The translations under genes were made by a program, and so were the position numbers. From Deltaproteobacteria bacterium (GTDB lineage Bacteria; Myxococcota_A; Polyangia; Polyangiales; Ga0077539), in NCBI GenBank assembly GCA_016218725.1, contig JACRDB010000146.1, positions 1 through 32,548 on the forward strand: DNA of 32,548 nt, written 5' to 3'. Position 1 is the first letter of the stretch, and each line of letters starts with the position of its first letter. The notes below the pieces were generated by a model that was not told the DNA's origin, did not search any database, and saw nothing but the letters and a program-made list of their open reading frames with translations. Shown one piece after another: positions 23,873-31,961 of the stretch.

Positions 23873-25807
23873 CTGCAGCGGCGGGAGCGTGCGCAGGAGC
23901 CGCGACGGGTCGATCCCCGCGCCCACCGGGGCGTCGTCCTGGAGGGCGCCGCCGAAGGTCATCCGAAGGAGGTCCCGCGGGCTCATCCCCACCGCGGGGA
24001 GCGCGCTGCGCAGCGTAGACGCCACCTCCGGCGGGAAGAGCGTGCGCAGCACCCACTCGCCGGAGTCGTCCACGCCGAGGTCCTGGTCGCCGTGGGCCTC
24101 CTCCATCGCCCGGTGGAAGGCCGCCCTCACCCCCGACGAGGGCCCCCCCGCCCCGCGCTCCAGGGCCCCCACCCAGCTCTCGTAGGTGGCGAGCCGGAAG
24201 CGGTGGTCCTGCACCGCGCGGCCGATGGACGCGTGGAGCCTCGCGTCCCCGAGGGAGCGCCGAAGCTCTACGTACGCATAGGGCGCCTTGCCGTACACAA
24301 GCCCGCCGTACTCGATGGGGGTGCGGTAGGTGCTGGTGTCCCGCAGCACCGGGCGGTCCGCGCCGCCCAGGAGCCGGTAGAGCGCGTAGTTCATGCGCAC
24401 GTTCTGGTCCATCGCGCTGCGGGCCGCGGCGGCCCCGTGGAGGTCCTCCACCACGAGCCCCGCGGCGTACTGGGCCAGGGGCTCGTCCACCGCGGGGAAC
24501 CTGTGGCTGTCGTTTCCCACGAGCCCCGCGAAGTACTGGTGGGCGACCTCGTGGGCCACGGTGAACTCCAACTGCCCCCGGAGGAGCTCCAGCACCTGGG
24601 CCGGGGCGGGCGGCGCCGGGGGGCGGCCCCCGTGGCCCTCGAAGAGGTTCTGGAGGCCCGAGAACAGTCTCAACAGCGTGGCGAGCTGGCTCTCGGAGCG
24701 CTCCACCGGGCGGTAGAGCATGCCCGCGATGAGCACCATGCCGCAGAACTCCACGCCCCCCGCGCCGCCCACCAGCGACGCCTCGGCCACGTCGAGCTCG
24801 GTGTAGGGGTACGGCCCGAAGCGCCGCTCGAAGCTCCGGAGCGAGGCCGCCGCGGTCTCCAGGGCGACCCTGCCGCCCTCGGCGTCGCGCGCGCGGAACA
24901 CGCTGGTGACGCGCGTGGCGCCCACGGTGACGCTCTGGCGCCGCAGGTCCCGGCCCCCCACCAGGATCAGGTCGCGCACCAGGGCGCCCTCGGAGGTGAC
25001 CACCCTGGCGCCAGCGCCGTGCTCCACGGGCGCCTGGTCCACGAGGTTGGTGACCACCGTAAGGTCCCTCGGGACCACGGTGCGCAGACGGAAATTCGCC
25101 ACGTCGTTGTAGGCCAGGTCCCCGACGCGGCTCGGGGCGGTGGTGTCAAAGGCCCCGTCGTGGAAGGGCGCCGCCATGGGGTAGGCGCTGGCCATGGTGA
25201 CGATCCCGTCGCCCACGGCCAGGAGGCCGTAATCCGTGGACCCCGGGCTGGTCATGGTGCCCACGGCGCGCATGGACTGCGTGAGCATGTCGTTGGTCCC
25301 TGGCGGGAGCGTCCGGAAGCGCCCCCCGTAGCGCAGGGCCAGAGTGACCCTGGCGCCGGGCTGCACGGGGCTGGCGAAGCGCACCTCCAGGAGCCCCGGA
25401 CGCACCACGTCCCGGGTGACCGCGGGGCCCTCCAGGGCGGTGACGTCGTCCACCTGGAGCGTGCCCCCGCCGTTGCCTCCGGCGTTCAGGTCCGCGGCGG
25501 CGTTGGGGTGCAGGAGGAAGGGCAGCGCCGCCATGGGCGCGCGGGTGTTGTTCGTGTAGCGAAGCACCATCCGGGCCTGGAAGGTGCCCGTGACGTCGTC
25601 CAGGGCCTGGTCGATTTCGTACGTGGGAAGCGCCGCGAGGGAGGCCACCCCGAGCTGGCGCTCCAGGCCCCTCAGAGCCTCCGGGCGCAGGAGCCCGAGG
25701 CCCGGTACGGCCTGCGAGGGCGCTCGCCCCGCCGAGGGCGGCACCTGGGCGGCGCCCTCCAGCGCCAGGAGGAGCGAGAGGAGAAGCATCCGCGGCGCAG
25801 TTCGCAT
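23861..25807 (-). CDS. Secreted M1-family-like zinc metallopeptidase
   Basis: 648 residues. A Sec signal (RMLLLSLLLALEGAAQ) precedes a beta-rich N-terminal region typical of M1 aminopeptidases, with VTGTFQARMVLRYTNNT and LPFLLHPNA. The catalytic domain has HEVAH at 419-423, then Glu442 in VDEPLAQY, giving the HExxH-x18-E zinc motif. Upstream, GGVEFCGMV takes the place of the GxMEN substrate-binding loop, keeping the Glu. YGKAPYAYVEL fits the conserved Tyr region near the transition state. A long low-conservation insert (about 375-405, Gly/Pro-rich) lies before HExxH. The start at 25807 has GGAGG just upstream. It is convergent with the S8 protease. I infer an exported or periplasmic peptidase; substrate unknown. 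Confidence 0.9.
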   Translation of the reverse strand: MRTAPRMLLLSLLLALEGAAQVPPSAGRAPSQAVPGLGLLRPEALRGLERQLGVASLAALPTYEIDQALDDVTGTFQARMVLRYTNNTRAPMAALPFLLHPNAAADLNAGGNGGGTLQVDDVTALEGPAVTRDVVRPGLLEVRFASPVQPGARVTLALRYGGRFRTLPPGTNDMLTQSMRAVGTMTSPGSTDYGLLAVGDGIVTMASAYPMAAPFHDGAFDTTAPSRVGDLAYNDVANFRLRTVVPRDLTVVTNLVDQAPVEHGAGARVVTSEGALVRDLILVGGRDLRRQSVTVGATRVTSVFRARDAEGGRVALETAAASLRSFERRFGPYPYTELDVAEASLVGGAGGVEFCGMVLIAGMLYRPVERSESQLATLLRLFSGLQNLFEGHGGRPPAPPAPAQVLELLRGQLEFTVAHEVAHQYFAGLVGNDSHRFPAVDEPLAQYAAGLVVEDLHGAAAARSAMDQNVRMNYALYRLLGGADRPVLRDTSTYRTPIEYGGLVYGKAPYAYVELRRSLGDARLHASIGRAVQDHRFRLATYESWVGALERGAGGPSSGVRAAFHRAMEEAHGDQDLGVDDSGEWVLRTLFPPEVASTLRSALPAVGMSPRDLLRMTFGGALQDDAPVGAGIDPSRLLRTLPPLQLGP

Positions 25808-25855
25808 GGTCCCTCCAGGACGTACGCTTCGACCCGGGGGCCTGTTCCCTCCTTT

Positions 25856-25872
25856 GGGGGTGAGGTCGCCGT
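25856..25872. repeat. Second copy of a 17-bp sequence also found at 94-110
   Basis: GGGGGTGAGGTCGCCGT occurs exactly at 94-110 and here. Both copies lie at the 3' ends of minus-strand lipoprotein genes. The first is part of the hairpin repeat region and may be the edge of a dispersed intergenic element, of which this copy is a remnant. Confidence 0.5.
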
Positions 25873-27227
25873 CAGTGCCGGTAGAGCCAGCTCGACGGTT
25901 GACCTCCGCCCGTGATCAATACGCTCCCGGTGGCCAGCGTGAGCGCCGACAGGTCGGTGTAGGCGAGGCTCCCCACGGGGCCACGCGCCACGGGCGCCCG
26001 CGGGCTCGCCACGTCCAGCACCTCCACCGCGTCGGCCACACCCCCCACCCCCAGGCCCGAAAGCACCAGCACCTGCCCTCGCTCGTCGGAGACCGCCAGG
26101 GCGTCCCGCCGCCGCGCGCGCAGGAGCGCCTCCACACGCACCAGCGCCGCGCACCCCCCCGCCAGACACCGGGTGTCCACCAGGGCGTCCTCGGCCGCGA
26201 GGTCCGTGCTCCCGGCCACCGCGCCACCGAGGACCAGGGCCACGCCGTCGCCCGCGTCCGCGAGCACCGCCCCGACGCGCGCGTCCACCCGGTCGTCGCC
26301 GGTGCGCACCACCCCCCGGAGGCTCTCCCGCGCGAGGCCGTACTGCTCCAAGAGCGGCGCGCTCGGCGCCTGGCCCCCCGCCAGGAGCACGTGCTGGAGC
26401 CCGAGGCGCAGCGCCGAGGGGCGGTCCCTCGGGGTCGCCAGCGCCGGAGCCTCCGCCCAGGTGCCGTCGGGCAGGACCCGGTCCACGCGGGCCACGGGCC
26501 CCATGGCCGTGTGGCCCCCCAGCACCAATCCCCCACCCGAGGGCTCCCGCACCACCGTGGACCCGAGCACCGCGCAGCGCCCCTCCGGCGGCAGGGCGCT
26601 CGGCCGCTCCACCGTGTTCGACGCGGGCTGCCATGTCAGGGCAAGGCACCCACGCACGAAGAGCAGCTTGCCGTCCCCAAGCACCAGCGTGCTCGCGTCC
26701 CGGTCCACCATGCCGTCCAGCGAGGCGCCCCCGGGGACCACCCTCAGCCCGAAGGGGTCGAAGACCTCGATGGGCGCGTTCCCCGAGGCGCCCCCCAGCA
26801 CCGCGACGAAGCCCCCACGGACCGCCACCAGCGAGGGCCTCACCCTCGCGAGCGAGCTCCCCCAGGGGGCCGGCACCACGCTGTCCCTGCGCTGCACGAA
26901 CAGCGGCACCAGCGCCGGACCCAGGGTGCCCCACACCAGGGGTGGTGTCGCACCGGAACCTACCACCACCCCATCATGCAACGCTTCAAGGACGAGCCTG
27001 GAGGCCACCTCAGGACGAGAGATTTCGACGGTGAAGCTGAAGGCCCCTCTGGGGTCCACGGGCACCATTCGGGGTGGAGTGGCCATGTCCTCGACGGTGA
27101 AGCGCGCCACGGTGGCGCCGTCCGGGGGGTGGAAGGGGTCGCCCCCGTCCGGGGCCACGACCACCACCGCGAGGCTCGTCTGGCTGGAGCACGCCCCGAG
27201 GATCGCGAGACCGAGGGCGCGACGCAT
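25872..27227 (-). CDS. Kelch-like beta-propeller lipoprotein
   Basis: 451 residues from ATG 27227, chosen because MRRALGLAILGAC is a compact lipoprotein signal (lipobox LGAC); a longer start at 27263 is possible. After an N-terminal beta domain (about 20-120), repeated double-glycine blades follow: VLGGASGNAPIEVFDP, LVLGGHTAMGPVARVD, LLAGGQAPSAPLLEQ, LVLGGAVAGSTD, VLSGLGVGGVADAVEVLD, ending LITGGGQPSSWLYRH. These are kelch-like motifs, which form a six-bladed propeller used for protein or glycan binding at the cell surface. No enzymatic residue pattern is seen. It is divergent from pabB across a 96-base gap and lies 64 bases upstream of the M1-like gene on the same strand, so the two may share a transcript. 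Confidence 0.85.
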   Translation of the reverse strand: MRRALGLAILGACSSQTSLAVVVVAPDGGDPFHPPDGATVARFTVEDMATPPRMVPVDPRGAFSFTVEISRPEVASRLVLEALHDGVVVGSGATPPLVWGTLGPALVPLFVQRRDSVVPAPWGSSLARVRPSLVAVRGGFVAVLGGASGNAPIEVFDPFGLRVVPGGASLDGMVDRDASTLVLGDGKLLFVRGCLALTWQPASNTVERPSALPPEGRCAVLGSTVVREPSGGGLVLGGHTAMGPVARVDRVLPDGTWAEAPALATPRDRPSALRLGLQHVLLAGGQAPSAPLLEQYGLARESLRGVVRTGDDRVDARVGAVLADAGDGVALVLGGAVAGSTDLAAEDALVDTRCLAGGCAALVRVEALLRARRRDALAVSDERGQVLVLSGLGVGGVADAVEVLDVASPRAPVARGPVGSLAYTDLSALTLATGSVLITGGGQPSSWLYRH

Positions 27228-27323
27228 CCCCCACCGTCTACCGTCCGGCGCCCGGCGCCGCAAGCATTGCCGTCGGACCCCATCGAGGGGGTGTAGGGTG
27301 TAGGGGCCTCGGCAGCCCTCGCG

Positions 27324-28598
27324 ATGAACCCCACCGTGGATGAGCTCCAGGCGGCGCTCCTTACTGCCGCGGCGCGCACCCCCGGCGCGGTGTGCATGTG
27401 CCTCGACGGCGCGCTCGGAGGGCGCCCCGGGGTGGTGCTGTCGCTCTCCTGCGAGCCGTGGGTGAGCGTGCCTCAGAGCGCCTCGATCCGCGCGCTGGAC
27501 GAGGTCTCCGCGGCGCTAGACTCGCTCCGAGGCCCCCGGGGCGTGCTCCCCGCGGCCTACGGGTGGCTCTCCTACGACGCGCTCCGGGCGCCGCTCCGCG
27601 GCCCTAGGACGCCCGCCGCGGACCCGAGGCCCTTCGGGGACCAGGCGCCCTCGGGCTGTCTCCTGCGGGCGGGGCCCTCGCTGCACCTGGACCTGGACAC
27701 CGGGGCCCTCACCTTCCCGCGGCGCCGTGAAGACGCTCGGAGCCTCGAGCGCGCGCTCAAGGCCGCGCTCCGCCGCCCCGCCGCGAGGGCGCCCCTCGGC
27801 TTTCGCAGCGCCACGGACCGCGACGGCCACCTGGCCAACGTGCGCGCGGTGCGGGAGGCCATCCGCGCCGGCGAGGTGTACCTGGTGAACGTGGCCCGCG
27901 CGCTCCACGCGGACGCGGCCGACGGGGACGCGGTGGCCTCGCGGGTGGCCCTTGCCGGGGCGCCCTACGCCGCGGTGCTCCACGCGCCGGGGGCGCTGGT
28001 GGGCGGGATGAGCATGGAGCTGGCGCTCGCGTGGGATCGCCCGGCGGGCGTGGCGCGCACCAGGCCCATCAAGGGCACGCGCCCGAGGCATGCGCTCCCC
28101 GCGGAGGACGCCCGCCTCGCCGAGGCCCTCCAGCGCGACCCCAAGGAGCGCGCGGAGAACGTGATGGCCGTGGACGTCCACCGCAACGACCTCGGACGCG
28201 TGGCCTCGCCGGGCGGGGTGACCGTGCCCGCCCTCTGTGCGGTGGAGTCGCATCAGTACGTGCACCATCTGGTGTCCACCGTGGAGGCCCGGGTCCCGCT
28301 GGAGACCTCCGCCAGGGCCCTCCTGGGCGCGCTCCTCCCGGTGGGGAGCGTCACCGGCGCGCCCAAGCTCGCGGCCATGGACACGATCCAGGCCCTGGAG
28401 CGCGAGCGCCGAGGGCTCTACACGGGCGTCTACGGCTGCGCCTTCGGGGACGGGTCCCTGGCGCTCGCGGTGGCCATCCGGACCCTGGTGCTCGACCCCG
28501 GTGGGCTTCACTACGGCGTGGGCGGCGGGATCGTGTGGGACAGCGACCCCCTGCGGGAGTGGGACGAGCTGGGATGGAAGCAGCGGGGCGTCGAGTAG
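27324..28598 (+). CDS. pabB: Aminodeoxychorismate synthase component I
   Basis: 424 residues. PabB aminates chorismate with ammonia from PabA to make aminodeoxychorismate for folate. The chorismate-utilising domain is complete, with RTRPIKGTRPR holding the PabB-type catalytic Lys250 (TrpE has Ala in that place), RNDLGRV, GSVTGAPK (341-348), YTGVYGC and GVGGGIVWDSDP. Two motif variations stand out: the usual S-P-E-x-F/L reads SMELALAW, and the usual VDLLRNDL reads VDVHRNDL. There is no fused PabA or PabC domain, and neither gene is in the window. The start ATG 27324 sits downstream of a GC-rich leader. It is divergent from the kelch gene. A hairpin with a T-run follows the stop. Confidence 0.92.
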   Translation: MNPTVDELQAALLTAAARTPGAVCMCLDGALGGRPGVVLSLSCEPWVSVPQSASIRALDEVSAALDSLRGPRGVLPAAYGWLSYDALRAPLRGPRTPAADPRPFGDQAPSGCLLRAGPSLHLDLDTGALTFPRRREDARSLERALKAALRRPAARAPLGFRSATDRDGHLANVRAVREAIRAGEVYLVNVARALHADAADGDAVASRVALAGAPYAAVLHAPGALVGGMSMELALAWDRPAGVARTRPIKGTRPRHALPAEDARLAEALQRDPKERAENVMAVDVHRNDLGRVASPGGVTVPALCAVESHQYVHHLVSTVEARVPLETSARALLGALLPVGSVTGAPKLAAMDTIQALERERRGLYTGVYGCAFGDGSLALAVAIRTLVLDPGGLHYGVGGGIVWDSDPLREWDELGWKQRGVE

Positions 28599-28600
28599 CG

Positions 28601-28615
28601 CGGAGGGTCGGTATT
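28601..28615. repeat. 15-bp repeat, copy 1 (copy 2 at 31622-31636)
   Basis: CGGAGGGTCGGTATT starts 3 bases after the pabB stop and recurs exactly 27 bases after the stop of the Asp-box lipoprotein. In both places a TTAC-GCGCGGTAAC-type palindrome is adjacent, but on opposite sides: downstream here, upstream at copy 2. Confidence 0.8.
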
Positions 28616-28629
28616 TCCAGGCTAGCGCG

Positions 28630-28665
28630 GGTTGTTACCGCGCGGTAACAACCGCTGGGTTTTTT
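28630..28665 (+). terminator. 24-bp perfect palindrome followed by T6, terminator or operator
   Basis: A perfect inverted repeat spans 28630-28653 with the core TTACCGCGCGGTAA. Six bases later comes TTTTTT at 28660-28665. A stem plus T-run 32 bases after the pabB stop fits an intrinsic terminator. It also lies about 75 bases upstream of the next start and looks like a TetR-type operator, so control of the lipoprotein gene is an alternative. Confidence 0.6.
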
Positions 28666-28727
28666 CCGGGACGAGGGCTTCGCGGCGGGTGGTAGCGTGG
28701 CGCCGACCCAGCGACGGGAGGATCCGC

Positions 28728-31595
28728 GTGAAGCACAGAGTTCATCGCCGCCCTTCGACCTGCAACCCCCGCCGCGCCGCGGGGCGATGCCTCGCCGCCC
28801 TGGCGCTGGCGGGCCTGGGCTGTGCGTCCAGGCCGCCGGTGGTGAGCGCGGCGCCGCCGCCTCCACCGCCGCCGGAGCCCCCCGCGTGGAGGATCACCGT
28901 GCTCCCCGCGGCGCCGCAGCTGTACCTCGCCGGGCGGGACGGCGAGGCGCTCCTGACCACCGCGGGCACCCTCCGCGCCCGGATCGAAGGGGACCGGGTG
29001 ACCCTTGGTGCGCTTGGCACGCTCACGCCCATCGTGTCCGCGGCGGCGGACGGCGAGCGCTGGTGGTTCCTCACCCATGACGGGGGGCTGTTCTCCTCGC
29101 AGGGCTTCCTGGGCAGCCTCACGCGGGTGGCGTCCTCCGGGGGCCAGGCGCTGGAGTACTGGTTCCCGAGCACCGGGATCGCCGTCGCCCGCAACGCGCT
29201 GGACGGGGTCGCCTGGCTGGGCGGGGAGGGCGGACTGCGCCGCGTGCCCGCGCCCCTGGACGCCCCGCTCCTCGACGGCACCTTCGCGGACGGGCGCTTC
29301 GGGGCCTTCGCCGTGGCGCCGGGGGTTCTCTACCGCACGGCGGACGGCGGCCAGACCTTCGAGCGCGTGGACCTCGGCGCCGCGGCGGTGCGCTGGGTGG
29401 ACCAGGACCCCGGCGACCGCCGCAGGCTCCTCCTGTCCACCACCGAGGGGCGCCTGGAGCTCGGCGCCTCGGGGCCGCCGCGCGTCGTCCGAGAGAGTGA
29501 CTTCCCAGATGTCTCCGACCGCCTCCCGCAGGACGCGCGCACGGCGCTCGTGCGGGCCTTTGACCGCCGGTCGGTGCCCGCGGACACGCGCCTCCTGGCG
29601 GACGGCGCCATGGCCCGCCTGGAGGGCGAGCGCCTCCTCCTCACGGACCCGAGCGGCGCCGAGCGCTCCATCGAGCTCCCGAGCGGCACCTGCGACGCGG
29701 TATGGCACTGGGGCGCGCGCCCCATGGTGGACTGCCACCGGCAGCACTCCGTGGAGCTCCTCGCCCTGGACCCCGACGGGTCCTGGTCCAGCGTGCGCAC
29801 CATGCGCTTCGGCCCGTCGATCCTGTGGGCCTCCGTGGACGGCAGCACCCTCGCCCTCAACAACCCTTGCGACGACGATGACTACAACGCCCGCGCGGGC
29901 GTGTGTGTCCGGAGCGGGAGCGGCTGGCGCACCCAGCGGCTCTCGGCCGACTCGCAGATGATCGACCTCTACGGCGAGTGGATCCTGTACGAGACCGTCA
30001 CCCTGGACGGCGACGCGCACCTGGTGAACGTGCGACTGTCCCGCATCGGGGACCGCGACGAGGGGCGCGCCCTCACCCTCTCGGACCGCGACGCGGTGGT
30101 GCGCTTCGCGCTCTTCACCCCGGAGGGCCTGGTGGCGGGCCTGGCGTCCCGCGGCGAGGAGCGCTTCGCCCTGGTGGGACGCCCGGACGAGACCCTCCAG
30201 CTCCGGCCCGCCCCCAGGGACGCCGTGGAGGTCGCCTTCGCCAGCGCCACCCGCGGGATCGCCGTCGGGCGCGACCTGTCCAAGGTCTGGGTCACCACCG
30301 ACGGGGCCGTGTCCTGGCAGCCCCTGAGCCTCCCCGTGGACGGCGACGCGGCCTCCGTGCGGCTCGTGAACGACCGGCGGCGCTACGAGCGCTTCCGCCA
30401 GCCCTCGGTGGCGTGCACCCGCTGGGCGTGCATGCTCGGCAACCGGGCCGTGTGGTACGCGCCGGACGCGGCCTTCGCGGCGCACCTGGAGGAGCCCACG
30501 GCGCTCGCCGCCCAGCAGGCCCCGCCGCCGCAGCCCCCGGACCCCGAGGAGTTCAACAACAGCCAGTGGGGCTACTGGACCTGCAACGTCACCGTGGACG
30601 GCTCCGCGCAGGTGCGCTGGGCCCGGGAGGCCCCGGGGAGGGTCTTCGGCCCCGACGGCTGGCTGGACGCGGTGCCCCCCGCGGCGGCCACCGCCGCGGC
30701 GCCGCGCTTCGCCCTGCGCTGGACCGCCATGGACGCCCAGGGCCGCTTCAGCCTCGCGTCCCGCGCCGCCCCCGTGCCGCCGGTGGAGCTCCCGGGCACC
30801 GGCCCGCTGGCCTCGCAGACCCTGCGCCCGGTGGTGTTTACACGCGCCCTCGCGGTGGTCGAGCGCTGCGCCACCCGCGACGACGAGACCCGCTGCGACC
30901 TCCTGGTCGCGCGCCCCGGCCAGCCCATCGCCCGCCTGGACGCCACCCGGACCCTCCTCCAGTCGCTCTACGTCACCAACAAGGTCCGCCAGGCCCTCGG
31001 TCTCGCCGACGGCGGCGCGGCGCTGCTCCTCGGCTCCGACGAGGACCTCCGCGGCGAGGTGCTCCTGCGCCTCTCGCCCGACGGCGCCGTCGCCGGCACC
31101 CGAGGCTACTCCTGGCCCTCGAACTTCCACCTCACGCGGTACCTCGCGGTGTCCCCGCAGGGACCGGGCGTCGCCGTGGCGAACGCCCGCGCGCCAAGGG
31201 TGTTCACCTTCCACGGGATGAACCCCCAGGAGGCGCCCCGGCGCCTCGGGGAGCTCCCCACGGGTCGGCTCCGAGCCTGCAACGGACCCATCCAGGGCAC
31301 CCTGATCCAGGGCGGGAGCTGGCAATACCGCACCACCCTGAGCCTCTCGGCGCCAGGGCGGAGCCTTTACAACGCCACCTCCGGCACCCGCACGGTGTTC
31401 GAACTCGACGGCCAGGGCGCCTGCCTCCGGGCCTTCGCCGCCACGGATGGGGGCTACTCGTCCACGCAGCAGCGCGACGACCTCATCGCCCTGGGCGGCG
31501 TCCTCTCGCTCCGGGCCTCCGGTGGAGGGGTCACCGGCGCGCTCCTGGGCCCCACGGCCACGGCGCCCATCACCTGCACGCAGGATAACCCCTAG
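28728..31595 (+). CDS. Large Asp-box (BNR) beta-propeller lipoprotein
   Basis: 955 residues from GTG 28728, chosen because GGGAGG at 28715-28720 is 7 bases upstream and the protein then opens with a basic, hydrophobic signal, LAALALAGLGC, with Cys32. A Pro tract (about 45-52) follows. The body is beta-propeller-like, with Asp-box motifs such as YRTADGGQTFERVDL (near 235) and VWVTTDGAVSWQPL (near 525). Many scattered cysteine pairs (for example CDAVWHWGARPMVDC, CTRWACM, CATRDDETRC) suggest disulfides outside the cell. Asp-box propellers bind glycans or proteins or act as sialidase-type folds; no catalytic set is recognisable. It is flanked on both sides by the same palindrome-and-15-mer element, a unique arrangement in this window. 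Function unknown. Confidence 0.85.
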   Translation: MKHRVHRRPSTCNPRRAAGRCLAALALAGLGCASRPPVVSAAPPPPPPPEPPAWRITVLPAAPQLYLAGRDGEALLTTAGTLRARIEGDRVTLGALGTLTPIVSAAADGERWWFLTHDGGLFSSQGFLGSLTRVASSGGQALEYWFPSTGIAVARNALDGVAWLGGEGGLRRVPAPLDAPLLDGTFADGRFGAFAVAPGVLYRTADGGQTFERVDLGAAAVRWVDQDPGDRRRLLLSTTEGRLELGASGPPRVVRESDFPDVSDRLPQDARTALVRAFDRRSVPADTRLLADGAMARLEGERLLLTDPSGAERSIELPSGTCDAVWHWGARPMVDCHRQHSVELLALDPDGSWSSVRTMRFGPSILWASVDGSTLALNNPCDDDDYNARAGVCVRSGSGWRTQRLSADSQMIDLYGEWILYETVTLDGDAHLVNVRLSRIGDRDEGRALTLSDRDAVVRFALFTPEGLVAGLASRGEERFALVGRPDETLQLRPAPRDAVEVAFASATRGIAVGRDLSKVWVTTDGAVSWQPLSLPVDGDAASVRLVNDRRRYERFRQPSVACTRWACMLGNRAVWYAPDAAFAAHLEEPTALAAQQAPPPQPPDPEEFNNSQWGYWTCNVTVDGSAQVRWAREAPGRVFGPDGWLDAVPPAAATAAAPRFALRWTAMDAQGRFSLASRAAPVPPVELPGTGPLASQTLRPVVFTRALAVVERCATRDDETRCDLLVARPGQPIARLDATRTLLQSLYVTNKVRQALGLADGGAALLLGSDEDLRGEVLLRLSPDGAVAGTRGYSWPSNFHLTRYLAVSPQGPGVAVANARAPRVFTFHGMNPQEAPRRLGELPTGRLRACNGPIQGTLIQGGSWQYRTTLSLSAPGRSLYNATSGTRTVFELDGQGACLRAFAATDGGYSSTQQRDDLIALGGVLSLRASGGGVTGALLGPTATAPITCTQDNP

Positions 31596-31597
31596 CG

Positions 31598-31617
31598 TCG
31601 TTACGGCGCGGTAACGA
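31598..31617. repeat. Palindrome downstream of the Asp-box lipoprotein
   Basis: TCGTTAC (31598-31604) and GTAACGA (31611-31617) flank GGCGCG. The core matches the palindrome at 28630-28653 (GCGCGGTAAC shared). It lies between convergent genes, where a terminator is more likely than an operator. No T-run follows. Confidence 0.6.
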
Positions 31618-31621
31618 TCGC

Positions 31622-31636
31622 CGGAGGGTCGGTATT
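31622..31636. repeat. 15-bp repeat, copy 2 (copy 1 at 28601-28615)
   Basis: CGGAGGGTCGGTATT, identical to the copy after pabB. It follows the palindrome at 31598-31617 by 4 bases, in the 75-base convergent gap between the Asp-box lipoprotein gene and the FmdB-type gene. Confidence 0.8.
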
Positions 31637-31670
31637 CACAGTCGTTTCGTGCGCCTCGGGCGCCGCACGG

Positions 31671-31916
31671 TCAGGCCATGCCCCCGCCGCCGCAGCCCTG
31701 GCCGGTGACCCGACCGCAGGCGTTGCCCATGCCGCACGGGGGCAGCTCCGCGCGCGCACCGCCCCCCGAGGACGTATGCGCCGCGAAGGTGGACAACACC
31801 CGCTCGAAGTCCGTGCTCCCGCACGCTGTGCACCCCTCCGGGCGACCGTCTATCCGGGCGACGCGGACCTCGAACTCCTGGTGGCACCGGTGGCAGGTGA
31901 ACTCGTAGGTTGGCAT
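31671..31916 (-). CDS. FmdB-type zinc-ribbon protein
   Basis: 81 residues from ATG 31916, chosen because the family begins MPTYEFTC; a start at 31934 would add six residues. The zinc ribbon is CHRC then CTAC (near 9-12 and 30-33), as in the FmdB-family putative regulatory proteins, which are small cytoplasmic proteins of uncertain function. The C-terminal half is unusual in being Gly/Cys-rich (PPCGMGNACG and GQGCGGGGMA), possibly a second metal site. There is no signal peptide. It is convergent with the Asp-box lipoprotein and 45 bases downstream of the glycine-rich protein gene on the same strand. Confidence 0.9.
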   Translation of the reverse strand: MPTYEFTCHRCHQEFEVRVARIDGRPEGCTACGSTDFERVLSTFAAHTSSGGGARAELPPCGMGNACGRVTGQGCGGGGMA

Positions 31917-31961
31917 CGGAGGGGAGGTTACCATTTCACCCGCCGTCGGCCAGGGACGGCG

